DNA of 64,000 bases from Pandoraea horticolens (GTDB lineage Bacteria > Pseudomonadota > Gammaproteobacteria > Burkholderiales > Burkholderiaceae): the NCBI RefSeq assembly GCF_902459555.1, contig NZ_CABPSM010000004.1:62001-126000 (forward strand), in the 5' to 3' direction. The notes under the pieces were generated by a model. The model saw only the letters and a program-made list of their open reading frames with translations, made no database searches and was not told the origin of the DNA. How positions within the stretch are numbered: position 1 is the stretch's first letter; the number at the start of each line of letters is the position of its first letter. The translations under genes and the position numbers were made by a program. Shown one piece after another: positions 17,966 through 26,938 of the stretch.

Positions 17966-18841
17966 CTAGTGTCTCGGCTGCGCTGCGTCCGGCATGGGCT
18001 GCGCAGGCACTTGCATGATGGTGCGTGTCGGGAAGGGCAGCGAGCAACCCACACCCTCGACCGTCTCTTTGACACGACGCTGGAGATCCCAATACAGCCC
18101 CCAGTAGTTGCCCAGCAGCGACCAGACACGCACGTTCACAATCACGGCGCTGTCGCTGACCTGCTTGACCATGATTTCCGGCGCAGGTTTGTCGAGCACC
18201 CGGTCGTCGTGCGCGACATGCGCATGCAGCGCGGCCATGGCTGCGTCGAGATCGTCGTCGAGCGCAATGCCCACGGTGATCTCCATGCGACGCGTGGCGT
18301 TCCGGCTGAAGTTCGTGATCGGTTGCCCCCAGATCTGATTGTTCGGCACGCAGACGTAAATACCGTCGGCATTCGTGAGCGTGGTGGTGAACAGGCCGAT
18401 CTCGTTGACCGTTCCCGCGACCGACGCGCCGGCGGTAATGTAGTCGCCGTTGCGGAAGGGGCGCAGCACCAGCAGCATCGTGCCCGCCGCGATGTTCTGC
18501 AACGTGCCTTGCAGCGCGAGACCGATCGCCAGACCGGCAGCACCGAGCACTGCGATGATGCTGGCTGTTTGCACGCCGAACTGCGCCAGTACCGCAACGA
18601 TGGTGATGATGCGTACCGACCAAAGCACGACCGACTCGATGAGCGGCTTGAGCGTGGCGTCGAAATGCGGCGAACGGCTCAGGGCGCGGTGAACGAAGCG
18701 AGCCAATCGTTTCGCAATCCAGAAGCCGATCAGCAGAATCAGCACGGCTTGTACGAACGACAGCCCGTAACGAACGGCATTGCCCGCGAGAAAACCCATC
18801 ACCGCGTCGAAGGACGCGAGAGGGGGCGTGACTTCATTCAT
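17966..18841 (-). CDS. mscS: Small-conductance mechanosensitive channel, MscS family
   Basis: The 291-residue protein has three N-terminal helices (about 15-110) and the TM3/pore region with alternating Gly/Ala (VLGAAGLAIGLALQGTLQNIAAGTMLL), followed by the MscS beta domain (FRNGDYITAGASVAGTVNEIGLFTT). It opens under membrane tension to release solutes during hypo-osmotic shock. Start ATG 18841 (MNEVTPPLASFDAV) has AGGGAG about 9 bases upstream; the frame is open to 19156 but that part reads through the promoter region shared with the divergent corA gene. Size equals E. coli MscS (286). Confidence 0.93.
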   Translation of the reverse strand: MNEVTPPLASFDAVMGFLAGNAVRYGLSFVQAVLILLIGFWIAKRLARFVHRALSRSPHFDATLKPLIESVVLWSVRIITIVAVLAQFGVQTASIIAVLGAAGLAIGLALQGTLQNIAAGTMLLVLRPFRNGDYITAGASVAGTVNEIGLFTTTLTNADGIYVCVPNNQIWGQPITNFSRNATRRMEITVGIALDDDLDAAMAALHAHVAHDDRVLDKPAPEIMVKQVSDSAVIVNVRVWSLLGNYWGLYWDLQRRVKETVEGVGCSLPFPTRTIMQVPAQPMPDAAQPRH

Positions 18842-19099
18842 TTCGCTTTTCTCCCTGTCGATGGACGCGTGAACGCGTCGATACCAAGGTTGACGCAAAG
18901 TGCGTAGATTGGTTCGACTAGCTTGCCAGCATTCCCGGCCGCCCGCGCCGACTTTTAATGTTTTAGGAGGATGCTTACGGAAGAATCCTCCGCCGACCGA
19001 CGACGGAAGACGCGCGTCATCGGGAAAGGTTGCCGTTCTTGGCGTGTCCGTGGAGCGGCTGCTACACTTGCCGTCGCTGTGTAGCCGGGAGAACCTCGT

Positions 19100-20062
19100 T
19101 TGATCAATGCCTTCGTCATCCATCATGGCCGTCTGCAACAGGTGACATGTGACCACCCCAGCGACCTGGCCAGCGTCTCACCGGTTTGGGTCGATTTACA
19201 TAGCGAATCGGAAGAGGAGCGCCGCTGGGTAGAAGAGGCCTACAACGTCAAGTTGCCGTCACGCGATGAGGTGACCGATATCGAGGCATCGGCCCGCTAT
19301 TACGAAGACGATGGTGGCGTGCTGCACATCCGCACGGATTTCCTGCTCGACGACGAAGAGCAGTCGCGCAACGTTCCCGTCGCGTTCGTGGCGCTCAAGG
19401 ACCTGTTGATTTCCATCCACGACGAAGATTTGCCAGTGTTCCGGCTGGTGCGCATGCGTGCGCGCATTCGTCCTGGGTCGGTTCGCGACGCGATGGACGT
19501 ATTGCTCGACCTCTATTCGACCGACGCCGAGTATTCGGCCGATTCGCTCGAAGGGGTGTACGCCGCGCTCGAAGAGGTAAGCAAGCGAGTACTCGGCAAG
19601 AATCTCACCGATGCCGATGCCGCCAAGGCCCTGGAGAGCATCGCCGCCGAGGAGGATCTGAACGGCCGGATTCGTCGCAACGTCATGGATACGCGCCGCG
19701 CTGTGTCGTTCCTCATGCGTGCCCGCATGCTCAAGGACGAGCAGTATCAGGAGGGCAAGCAGATCCTGCGCGATATCGAATCGCTCGATAACCACACGGC
19801 GTATCTGTTCGACAAGATCAACTTCCTGATGGACGCCACGATCGGCTTCATCAACATCAATCAAAACAAGATCATCAAGATCTTCTCGGTGGCGGCGGTT
19901 GCCTTTCTTCCGCCCACGCTGATCGCCAGTATTTATGGCATGAATTTCCAGATGATGCCGGAACTGCGTTGGGAGGTTGGTTATCCGTTCGCCATCGGCT
20001 TGATGATCCTTTCGGCGATTGCACCGTTCCTGTATTTCCGTCATCGCGGCTGGCTCGACTGA
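19100..20062 (+). CDS. corA: CorA-family magnesium/cobalt transporter
   Basis: The 320-residue protein has a large cytoplasmic N-terminal domain and two C-terminal helices (about 262-282 and 292-312). Between them is the family hallmark GMN in SIYGMNFQMMPELRW. It mediates Mg2+ (and Co2+/Ni2+) uptake as a pentamer. The start is TTG 19100 (INAFVIHHGRLQQ), supported by GGGAGA about 8 bases upstream; no better in-frame ATG precedes it. The gene is divergent from mscS; a 7-bp hairpin (18966-18972/18985-18991) lies in its leader and may be incidental. Confidence 0.93.
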   Translation: MINAFVIHHGRLQQVTCDHPSDLASVSPVWVDLHSESEEERRWVEEAYNVKLPSRDEVTDIEASARYYEDDGGVLHIRTDFLLDDEEQSRNVPVAFVALKDLLISIHDEDLPVFRLVRMRARIRPGSVRDAMDVLLDLYSTDAEYSADSLEGVYAALEEVSKRVLGKNLTDADAAKALESIAAEEDLNGRIRRNVMDTRRAVSFLMRARMLKDEQYQEGKQILRDIESLDNHTAYLFDKINFLMDATIGFININQNKIIKIFSVAAVAFLPPTLIASIYGMNFQMMPELRWEVGYPFAIGLMILSAIAPFLYFRHRGWLD

Positions 20063-20224
20063 GCGCCTCGGGCAGTGCCCGACGCCGCCGTCGCGGCCAT
20101 CTTGCGCTGAACAAGGGAAGGCGAGGCCGCCGAGCAGGTAAAATAGCGGCCATCGCTGGATGGAACCAGTCTCGAATCACCCTCCGCCGGACTACCGCCG
20201 CCGGAACCCCGCCGGAACCCCGTC

Positions 20225-21037
20225 ATGACATTCACCGAAGTTCTCAAGGCCGCTTGGACGCGCAACAATTCATTGCTTTGCGTGGGGCTGGACCCTGAGC
20301 CGTCGCGTATCCCCGCACATCTGCAAGGTCAGCCCGACGCGATTTTCGAGTTTTGCCGCCAGATCGTCGATGCTACCGCGCGCTACGCTTGTGCGTTCAA
20401 GCCGCAGATCGCCTACTTCGCCGCGCATCGTGCCGAAGACCAGCTTGAGCGGCTGATTGCGCATATTCACGCCGATCATCCGGGCCTGCCGGTTATTCTC
20501 GATGCGAAGCGCGGCGATATCGGCAGCACCGCCGAGCAGTACGCGCGCGAAGCATTCGAGCGCTATCGTGCCGACGCCGTGACGGTGAACCCGTATATGG
20601 GTTTCGACTCGCTGGAACCATACCTCGCGCACGCCGATAAGGGCGTGATCGTGCTGTGCAGGACGTCGAATCCGGGGGGCAGCGATCTGCAGTTCCTCGA
20701 TGTCGACGGCAGGCCGCTGTATCAAACGGTGGCGCGTTTGGCGGCGGGTCCGTGGAATACGAGCGGTCAGATCGGTTTGGTGGTCGGCGCAACGTTCCCG
20801 GCGGAAATCGCGACCGTTCGCAGCATCGTTGGCGATATGCCGCTGTTGATCCCAGGCGTGGGCGCTCAGGGCGGCGACGTCGAGGCGACGGTCAAAGCCG
20901 GCCGTACCGCCAACGGCACAGGCATGATGATCAATTCGTCGCGCGCCATCATCTATGCCGGTCGCGATGAGCAATTCGCCGAGGCTGCGGCGACGGCTGC
21001 GCAGAAGACGCGCGATAGCATCAATGCTTATCGCTGA
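20225..21037 (+). CDS. pyrF: Orotidine 5'-phosphate decarboxylase (type 2)
   Basis: The 270-residue enzyme makes UMP from OMP in pyrimidine synthesis. The catalytic Asp/Lys tetrad is in [18 protein letters not shown], and [20 protein letters not shown] binds phosphate. It belongs to the longer type 2 family (about 270 residues) found in actinobacteria, betaproteobacteria and others, not the 230-240-residue E. coli type. ATG 20225 begins [17 protein letters not shown] bidirectional terminator at 21140-21181 separates it from pncC. Confidence 0.96.
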   Translation: MTFTEVLKAAWTRNNSLLCVGLDPEPSRIPAHLQGQPDAIFEFCRQIVDATARYACAFKPQIAYFAAHRAEDQLERLIAHIHADHPGLPVILDAKRGDIGSTAEQYAREAFERYRADAVTVNPYMGFDSLEPYLAHADKGVIVLCRTSNPGGSDLQFLDVDGRPLYQTVARLAAGPWNTSGQIGLVVGATFPAEIATVRSIVGDMPLLIPGVGAQGGDVEATVKAGRTANGTGMMINSSRAIIYAGRDEQFAEAAATAAQKTRDSINAYR

Positions 21038-21139
21038 CCGGGCGTCGTATTGATGCGCGAGTCATCACCGTCATTGCCCAATACGTAGCGGCTGCCGCGT
21101 CAGGTTTTGCCGCCGCGCTATCGGGGATGACGACCCGGA

Positions 21140-21181
21140 AAAAACAGCGCCTTGCGAGTGAATCGCAGGCGCTGTTTTTTT
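21140..21181. terminator. Bidirectional terminator between pyrF and pncC
   Basis: ACAGCGCC (21144-21151) pairs with GGCGCTGT (21168-21175), extended by TGCGA/TCGCA after a bulge. Runs of A on the left and T on the right make it work for both the plus-strand pyrF transcript and the minus-strand pncC transcript. Confidence 0.85.
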
Positions 21182-21262
21182 ATGATTCCGGATGGCAGCG
21201 TTCTTGTCGTCTTGCGCTCGCCGTTTCGCGTTTGGCGTGACGTGGGGGACGAGCCCCGGCAG

Positions 21263-21766
21263 TTACGCTTCGGCTTTGTCGAGCAACTCGATGACGCCAC
21301 GCAGCGCGTGTTGCGCGGCCTGACTGCGCACCTGCGTGCGATCGCCCTTGAAATGCTTCGTCTCGACGAGTGTCGTGACACGGTTGCTCCACGCGAAGCA
21401 CACCATGCCCACGGGCTTATAGGGTGTGCCGCCGCCAGGACCGGCGACGCCAGTGATCGACAGCGAGATCTGCGCACGGCTATTGAGCAGCGCACCTTCG
21501 GCCATGGCGCGCGCCACGGGTTCGCTCACGGCACCGTGCTTATCGATCAGTTCGGCCGGAACACCGATCATCTCGGACTTGGCTTGATTCGAGTAGGTGA
21601 CGAAGCCGCGCTCGAACCAGTTGCTGCTGCCGGAAATGTCGGTGATTGCAGCGGCGACGAGGCCACCGGTGCACGACTCGGCCGTTGTTAGCATCAGGCG
21701 TTCGTCACGCAGACGGTTGCCGACTTTCACCGACAGTTGAGCGAGAAGATTTTGTTCGGAGACCAC
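21263..21766 (-). CDS. pncC: Nicotinamide-nucleotide amidase (CinA C-terminal family)
   Basis: The 167-residue stand-alone CinA C-terminal domain deamidates NMN to nicotinate mononucleotide in NAD recycling. It carries the active-site motifs TTAESCTGGLVAAAITD and ITGVAGPGGGTPYKPVG. The start is GTG 21766, with GAAGG about 9 bases upstream. It lies 162 bases after pgpA on the same strand, so it is probably the last gene of the thiL-pgpA-pncC unit, closed by the terminator at 21140-21181. Confidence 0.93.
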   Translation of the reverse strand: MVSEQNLLAQLSVKVGNRLRDERLMLTTAESCTGGLVAAAITDISGSSNWFERGFVTYSNQAKSEMIGVPAELIDKHGAVSEPVARAMAEGALLNSRAQISLSITGVAGPGGGTPYKPVGMVCFAWSNRVTTLVETKHFKGDRTQVRSQAAQHALRGVIELLDKAEA

Positions 21767-21928
21767 GGGACGACGCCTTCAAAAAGTCTATGCAACGAAT
21801 ACGCAACGGGCACGGGCAAGGCATTTGCGGGACACCCTTTGTGGTGCTGTCTCAGCGCGACGCCGCCGCAGAAATACGGCAGTCATGCATGTTGTCATGC
21901 CGCCGTCATGCCGCAGTGGCAAGGCCGG

Positions 21929-22450
21929 TCAGATCGAGCGCCACAACGCAATCACGAGCAGCGTGCAGAACGCGGCGACGAGATCGTCCAGCATGATACC
22001 GAGGCCGCCCTTCACCGTGCGATCGAAATAACTGATGGGCGGCGGTTTGACGGCATCGAAGAAACGGAACAGGACGAACGCCACCAGTTGGCCACCGAAG
22101 CTTGCCGGGGTAACGAACAGCAACACGATCCAGAACGCGACGATCTCGTCCCAGACAACCGCACTCGGGTCCTGTATGCCGAGCTTGCGTGCCGTAAAGC
22201 CGCAGATCCAGACGCCGCCGATGAGAGACGCGGCGATCAACACGCCCCAGCCGGTGACCGTCAGATACAGATTGAGCACCAGATACGACGCCCACCCGAA
22301 CAGTGTTCCCACGGTGCCTGGCGCGAATGACGACAGGCCTGTGCCGAAACCAAGCGAAAACAGGTGCGCGGGGTGCGACAGCAGGAAACGCGAGGTCGGC
22401 CGGCGCGGGCCACTGCCCGGGTTGACGGCGGCCGTTTGATCAGTGCTCAT
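21929..22450 (-). CDS. pgpA: Phosphatidylglycerophosphatase A
   Basis: The 173-residue membrane enzyme dephosphorylates phosphatidylglycerophosphate to phosphatidylglycerol. It has about four hydrophobic helices and the family motifs LGFGTGLSSFAPGTVGTL (N-terminal), VWDEIVAFWIVL and FRFFDAVKPPPISYFDR with conserved acidic residues. ATG 22450 overlaps the thiL stop in an ATGA quartet, which fixes the start and implies coupled translation. thiL-pgpA is the usual order in proteobacteria. Confidence 0.95.
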   Translation of the reverse strand: MSTDQTAAVNPGSGPRRPTSRFLLSHPAHLFSLGFGTGLSSFAPGTVGTLFGWASYLVLNLYLTVTGWGVLIAASLIGGVWICGFTARKLGIQDPSAVVWDEIVAFWIVLLFVTPASFGGQLVAFVLFRFFDAVKPPPISYFDRTVKGGLGIMLDDLVAAFCTLLVIALWRSI

Positions 22451-23448
22451 TGGAAATGGTCGAAACTTTTGTAATCGGCAGCGACGGCCGCGCCAGTCTT
22501 GTCGTGAAGATGCAGCATCGTTCGGCGCGCGTCGGGAAACGCTATTGTACCGATACGCGTGAGACGTATGCCAAGTTCGTCGCCGATCGCCGCGATTCGA
22601 GGCCGTTGAGCGCTGTCGGCGCAAAAGCACAATTGATAGTCGTCGCCACCTGCGAGCGTGCAAAGGCGTTGAATCTCGCGGGTTTGCGATGCCAGCAGGG
22701 CCGAGCGTGGCAGGTCGTCGACGTTCACCTGTGCACTCATATTCGAGCGCTCAAGAATATGGCCGAGGTCGCCGAGCAATCCGTCCGAGACGTCTAGCGC
22801 AGCGCGTGCCACACCTCGCAGCGCCAACCCGAGTGCGATCTGAGGCTCGGGCCAGTCCATCGCGCGACGCGCGAGCGCGAGATCGTCTGGGTGAAGCGAC
22901 CATTCGCCGCGCAATGCCCCGAGCGCGAGCCGGGCATCGCCGAGGGTGCCGGAGACCCAAATGTCGTCGCCGGGCCGGGCGGCATCGCGCCGCAGCGCCT
23001 GGGGGCCCGGCACGCTGCCGAACACCGTCACGCAGAGATTGCGCGGACCACGTGTGGTGTCGCCGCCAACCAGCGGGCACGCGTAGCGGTCGGCCAGCGC
23101 CGAGAGGCCTTGCGCAAATGGTGCGAGCCACGCGGGATCGCTGTCGGGCAGGGCAAGGGCCAGCGTGAATCCCATGGGGCGTGCGCCCATTGCCGCCAGA
23201 TCCGACAGGTTGACGGCGAGTGTTTTGTGGCCAAGCGCGCGCGGATCGGCGTCCGCGAAGAAATGGCGGCCCTCGACGAGCATGTCGGTCGAAATCGCGA
23301 GTTGCTCGCCTGCCGGCGGGCGCAGCAGGGCGCAGTCGTCCCCGATGCCGAGCGTCACATGCTCACCCTGGCGCGTTGCACGGGCGAAGAAGCGGTCGAT
23401 CAGCGAGAACTCGGACAGCGGCGAAGGTGACGGGATTGTCGTGGTCAT
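22447..23448 (-). CDS. thiL: Thiamine-monophosphate kinase
   Basis: The 333-residue PurM-like ATPase phosphorylates thiamine monophosphate to the active cofactor thiamine diphosphate. Motifs include LGIGDDCALLRPP and STDMLVEGRHFF for metal and nucleotide binding, and PLVGGDTTRGPRNLC. ATG 23448 (MTTTIPSPSPLSEFSLIDRF) is the family-like start; the frame runs on to 23625 through the leader. The leader is unusual (C-rich, nearly G-free, see the separate entry), and no TPP riboswitch motif is visible. Confidence 0.95.
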   Translation of the reverse strand: MTTTIPSPSPLSEFSLIDRFFARATRQGEHVTLGIGDDCALLRPPAGEQLAISTDMLVEGRHFFADADPRALGHKTLAVNLSDLAAMGARPMGFTLALALPDSDPAWLAPFAQGLSALADRYACPLVGGDTTRGPRNLCVTVFGSVPGPQALRRDAARPGDDIWVSGTLGDARLALGALRGEWSLHPDDLALARRAMDWPEPQIALGLALRGVARAALDVSDGLLGDLGHILERSNMSAQVNVDDLPRSALLASQTREIQRLCTLAGGDDYQLCFCADSAQRPRIAAIGDELGIRLTRIGTIAFPDARRTMLHLHDKTGAAVAADYKSFDHFQ

Positions 23449-23543
23449 GGGCACCGGTACAACCGTTGCCAGCGCCTTGGCGGGATGCGTTGCATTGCAG
23501 CGCAGCGCGGCTGCGTGGCAACGTGAGGCGTCAGGCGGCGGGC

Positions 23544-23611
23544 AGTGAGTGAGTAAAAGTGTAGAGGTGTAAAGGGTGTAAAGGGCGGAATGGGTGAATG
23601 GGTGAAATGGG
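23544..23611 (-). promoter_or_regulatory. C-rich, G-poor leader of thiL: candidate Rho-utilisation site
   Basis: In the minus-strand transcript these 68 bases contain one G and about 46% C. They include short direct repeats (ACCCATTC-type three times, CCCTTTACA twice). Long unstructured C-rich, G-poor RNA is the known feature of Rho-loading (rut) sites. The position inside the 5' leader suggests conditional Rho termination; this is inference. Confidence 0.45.
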
Positions 23612-23640
23612 CACCCGAAATGCACAGTGCGAACCCCTAT

Positions 23641-23669
23641 ATTCTAAGAGGCTGCTTCCGCTTTCCCAA
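23641..23669 (-). promoter_or_regulatory. Candidate promoter of thiL-pgpA-pncC
   Basis: Read on the minus strand: TTGGGA (-35, 23669-23664), 17-base spacer, TAGAAT (-10, 23646-23641). It would give a leader of about 185 bases before the thiL ATG. Confidence 0.5.
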
Positions 23670-23884
23670 GCGGACAAACGGGACGCGTCATGAATTCAGC
23701 CTATCTCTCATGATCCTCTCGGATAACACCTGAGTCGACCTTCATCCTTCGTCTGAAAATGCAGGTGATGGTGCAATGCAGCGTTGATCTCGCATGGATT
23801 TCTGGCCACTATCGTCGGAGACATACAGTAACGCAGGCGCGGCCCTTATCCGTTTTTTGCATAAATTGCGTGAATAAATGGGGC

Positions 23885-23890
23885 TACAAT
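23885..23890 (+). promoter_or_regulatory. Candidate -10 element of maeB
   Basis: TACAAT lies 53 bases upstream of the maeB ATG. No TTGACA lies at the normal spacing; ATTGC begins 20 bases upstream of it, as at mpl. Confidence 0.45.
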
Positions 23891-23937
23891 TCGCAGTGAA
23901 AATTTGACTCATTCTGCTCGTCCAAGAGCCTTTCCTC

Positions 23938-26241
23938 ATGCCCACGCCGATCGATCCGAAACTGCGCGAAGCTGCGCTCGAGTATCACGAATTCCCCACT
24001 CCCGGCAAAATCGCCATCGCGCCGACCAAGCAGTTGCTCAACCAACGCGATCTCGCGCTGGCGTACTCGCCGGGCGTCGCGGCCGCGTGTGAGGAAATCG
24101 TTGTCGATCCGCTCAACGCATCGCGTTATACGGCGCGCGGCAATCTGGTCGGCGTCATCTCGAACGGCACCGCGGTGCTCGGTCTGGGCGACATCGGTCC
24201 GCTGGCATCGAAGCCGGTGATGGAAGGCAAGGGCGTGCTGTTCAAGAAGTTCGCCAACATCGACGTGTTCGATATCGAGATCGACGAGAAGGACCCCGAG
24301 AAGCTCGTCGACATCATCGCGGCACTGGAGCCGACTTTCGGCGCGATCAATCTTGAAGACATCAAGGCGCCTGAGTGTTTCATCGTGGAGCGCAAGCTTC
24401 GCGAGCGCATGAAGATCCCGGTCTTTCACGACGATCAGCATGGCACGGCCATCGTGGTTGCCGCAGCACTCATCAACGGCCTGAAGGTGGTCGGCAAGGA
24501 ACTGACGTCGGTGAAGGTGGTCACGTCCGGCGCGGGCGCCGCCGCACTCGCATGCCTGGACCTGCTCGTCGACATGGGCCTGCCTATCGAGAACGTCTGG
24601 GTGACGGACCTGGCGGGCGTGGTGTACGAGGGCCGTACTGAACTGATGGATCCGGAAAAGATCCGTTTCTCGCAAAAGACCGATGCTCGCAGCCTTGCCG
24701 AGGTGATCGGCGGCGCAGACGTGTTCCTCGGCCTGTCGGCCGCCGGCGTGCTTAAGCCGGAAATGGTCAAGACGATGGCCGATCAGCCGCTGATCTTCGC
24801 GCTGGCCAATCCGAACCCGGAAATCACGCCGGAACTCGCGAAGGAAGTGCGCCCGGATTGCGTGATGGCAACCGGTCGCACCGACTACCCGAATCAGGTC
24901 AACAACGTCCTGTGTTTCCCGTTCATCTTCCGCGGCGCCATCGATGTTGGCGCGACTACGATCACGCGCTCGATGGAAATCGCCGCCGTGAACGCGCTGG
25001 CGGAGTTGGCGCGTCAGGAGCAGAGCGATATCGTGGCGTCGGCTTACGGTATCAAGAACCTGTCGTTCGGCCCGGAATACTTGATTCCGAAGCCATTCGA
25101 TCCGCGTTTGCTGGTCAAGGTCGCCACCGCTGTGGCCGAAGCGGCGATGGCCGCAGGTGTCGCCACGCGCCCGCTCGCGGATGTGGATGCTTACTCGCAG
25201 TCGTTGCAGCAGTTTGTGTACCACAGCGGCAGTCTGATGAAGCCGCTGTTCTCGGTGGCGCGTAGTGTGCCCGCCAACAAGAAGCGCATTGCGTTTGCCG
25301 AGGGCGAAGAAGAGCGTGTGCTGCGTGCCGTGCAGGTACTCGTGGACGAGCGCGTGGCGACGCCGATTCTGGTGGGCCGCCCGGCCGTGATCGAACATCG
25401 CATCGAGCAATATGGCCTGCGCCTGACGCCGGGTGTCGATTTCACCGTCGTCAATCCGGACCACGACGAGCGCTATCGCGATTACTGGGAGACGTATCAT
25501 CAGTTGACCAATCGCAAGGGCGTGACGGCGTCGTATGCACGCGTTGAAATGCGCCGCCGCACGACGCTGATTGCCGCCATGCTGGTGCGCAAGGGCGAGG
25601 CCGATGGCCTGATCTGCGGCACGGTGTCGACGCCGGGCCGTCACCTGCACTTCATCGATCGCGTGATTGGTAAGCGCGCGGGTGGCCACGTGTACGCTGC
25701 GATGAACGCACTGATTCTGCCGAATCGCCAGATTTTCCTGGTCGACACACACATCAATCAGGACCCGAGCGCCGAGGAACTGGCCGAGATCACGTTGATG
25801 GCGGCTGACGAGATTCGCCGTTTCGGCATCCAGCCGAAGGTGGCGTTGCTCTCGCACTCGAACTTCGGTACGAGCGATGCCAATTGCGCACGCAAGATGC
25901 GCGAAACACTGGCAATTCTGCAAGAGCGTGCGCCAGAACTGGAAGTTGACGGGGAAATGCACGGTGATTGTGCGCTCGACCCCGAACTCCGCGCGCGCAT
26001 CATGCCGGACTCGACGCTTACCGGCGCCGCCAACCTGCTTGTCATGCCGAACATCGATGCTGCGAACATTGCCTACAACCTGCTCAAGACGGCAGCCGGC
26101 AATAACGTCGCGATCGGCCCGATCCTGCTAGGTGCGGCGAAGCCGGTGCATATCCTGACCGAGTCCGCTACGGTACGCCGCATCATCAACATGGCTGCGC
26201 TCGTGGTGGCCGATGCGGCAGCGCAGCAAGAATCGCGCTGA
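23938..26241 (+). CDS. maeB: NADP-dependent malic enzyme with C-terminal phosphotransacetylase-like domain
   Basis: The 767-residue fusion typical of MaeB oxidatively decarboxylates malate to pyruvate and makes NADPH. Residues about 1-430 are the malic enzyme: [25 protein letters not shown]-type region (here [18 protein letters not shown]) and [20 protein letters not shown], then the dinucleotide loop [11 protein letters not shown]. Residues about 440-767 are a phosphate acetyltransferase-like domain ([31 protein letters not shown]). In studied MaeB proteins the latter domain is regulatory rather than catalytic. The gene stands alone between its own promoter area and a terminator. Confidence 0.96.
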   Translation: MPTPIDPKLREAALEYHEFPTPGKIAIAPTKQLLNQRDLALAYSPGVAAACEEIVVDPLNASRYTARGNLVGVISNGTAVLGLGDIGPLASKPVMEGKGVLFKKFANIDVFDIEIDEKDPEKLVDIIAALEPTFGAINLEDIKAPECFIVERKLRERMKIPVFHDDQHGTAIVVAAALINGLKVVGKELTSVKVVTSGAGAAALACLDLLVDMGLPIENVWVTDLAGVVYEGRTELMDPEKIRFSQKTDARSLAEVIGGADVFLGLSAAGVLKPEMVKTMADQPLIFALANPNPEITPELAKEVRPDCVMATGRTDYPNQVNNVLCFPFIFRGAIDVGATTITRSMEIAAVNALAELARQEQSDIVASAYGIKNLSFGPEYLIPKPFDPRLLVKVATAVAEAAMAAGVATRPLADVDAYSQSLQQFVYHSGSLMKPLFSVARSVPANKKRIAFAEGEEERVLRAVQVLVDERVATPILVGRPAVIEHRIEQYGLRLTPGVDFTVVNPDHDERYRDYWETYHQLTNRKGVTASYARVEMRRRTTLIAAMLVRKGEADGLICGTVSTPGRHLHFIDRVIGKRAGGHVYAAMNALILPNRQIFLVDTHINQDPSAEELAEITLMAADEIRRFGIQPKVALLSHSNFGTSDANCARKMRETLAILQERAPELEVDGEMHGDCALDPELRARIMPDSTLTGAANLLVMPNIDAANIAYNLLKTAAGNNVAIGPILLGAAKPVHILTESATVRRIINMAALVVADAAAQQESR

Positions 26242-26290
26242 TCTGGCGAGGGTACAGGGCAGATTGGCGCTGTTCGCCACACGTTGACGA

Positions 26291-26330
26291 CAAACGCCGC
26301 ACCTATTCGGGGCGGCGTTTTGTCATTTTT
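26291..26330 (+). terminator. Terminator of maeB
   Basis: AAACGCCGC (26292-26300) pairs perfectly with GCGGCGTTT (26312-26320), followed by TGTCATTTTT. Confidence 0.8.
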
Positions 26331-26376
26331 GCGACGCATTTTACCCAGCGAAAATATTCATGTGGGTGCTTACTAT

Positions 26377-26400
26377 CATGAAACCCCTTATGTTTTCATG
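26377..26400. promoter_or_regulatory. Inverted repeat upstream of the RNase/barstar pair
   Basis: CATGAAA (26377-26383), 10 bases, then TTTCATG (26394-26400). It lies in a 200-base stretch that is clearly AT-rich for this genome, just before a TTGACT at 26407-26412 that could be a -35. It looks like an operator; the binding protein is unknown. Confidence 0.45.
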
Positions 26401-26529
26401 AATTTGTTGACTAGTTTGGTTGCAAAATGTAAGCCGACATTGATTCTCGGGAGCAATAGCGATAACCTTACGGCTTCACCCACCAGAACGAGTCCGCAGC
26501 GCAAAACGGCGTCGGGCGACAGGCTAGCT

Positions 26530-26931
26530 ATGACAATGGCACGTTGGCTTCATCGGGGCATCGTGGCGCTGACGGCGGCTGGTAGTGTTTTTCTGGCGGG
26601 CAATACCGTGGCGCGCGAAACCGCGCCATACGTCACGGATCAAACGGCAGCGGTATCCGTTGCTGAGTTGCCTCGTGAAGCGCAGCGCACGCTGACGCTG
26701 ATTGCTCAGGGCGGGCCGTTCCCCTATGCCAAAGATGGCATTGTGTTCGGGAACTACGAAAAGCGTCTGCCCAAAATGCCACGCGGCTATTACCATGAAT
26801 ATACGGTGCCGACTCCCGGTGCCCGTAATAGAGGTGCTAGGCGCATCATCTGCGGCGGCGACCAACGCACAGTGGATCCGTGTTACTACACGCAAGATCA
26901 CTACAACAGCTTTAGACGCATAAGGGAATGA
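26530..26931 (+). CDS. Secreted guanyl-specific ribonuclease (RNase Sa/N1-T1 family)
   Basis: The 133-residue protein has a signal peptide (about 1-28, ending AGNTVA). The RNase domain closely follows the RNase Sa pattern: GYYHEYTVPTPGARNRGARRII and YYTQDHYNSF. By family alignment the catalytic residues are Glu90, an Arg at 104/105 and His124; Cys108 and Cys118 could form a disulfide. Such enzymes cleave RNA 3' to guanosine and are toxic in the cytoplasm. ATG 26530 is chosen (ATG 26536 is also possible) because it gives a signal peptide at the N-terminus; the frame is open back to 26284 but would bury the signal. The next gene, a barstar-family inhibitor, starts 7 bases after its stop. Confidence 0.88.
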   Translation: MTMARWLHRGIVALTAAGSVFLAGNTVARETAPYVTDQTAAVSVAELPREAQRTLTLIAQGGPFPYAKDGIVFGNYEKRLPKMPRGYYHEYTVPTPGARNRGARRIICGGDQRTVDPCYYTQDHYNSFRRIRE

Positions 26932-26938
26932 CAGCAGT

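Larger units (their letters stand above)
23449..23937. other. Intergenic region between thiL and maeB
   Basis: This 489-base gap has no convincing gene. It holds the minus-strand promoter of thiL (23641-23669), a leader of about 185 bases containing a C-rich, G-poor tract with short repeats (23544-23611), and the plus-strand maeB promoter area with TACAAT at 23885. Confidence 0.6.

Noticed and set aside
18842-19099. Mg2+-sensing leader of corA
   Set aside because: There is one 7-bp hairpin and no further conserved structure that I can recognise, and the region also serves the divergent mscS gene.
23449-23640. TPP riboswitch in front of thiL
   Set aside because: The conserved Thi-box elements (CUGAGA and the ACC-x-GAUCUGGAUAAUGC-type region) are not present in the leader.
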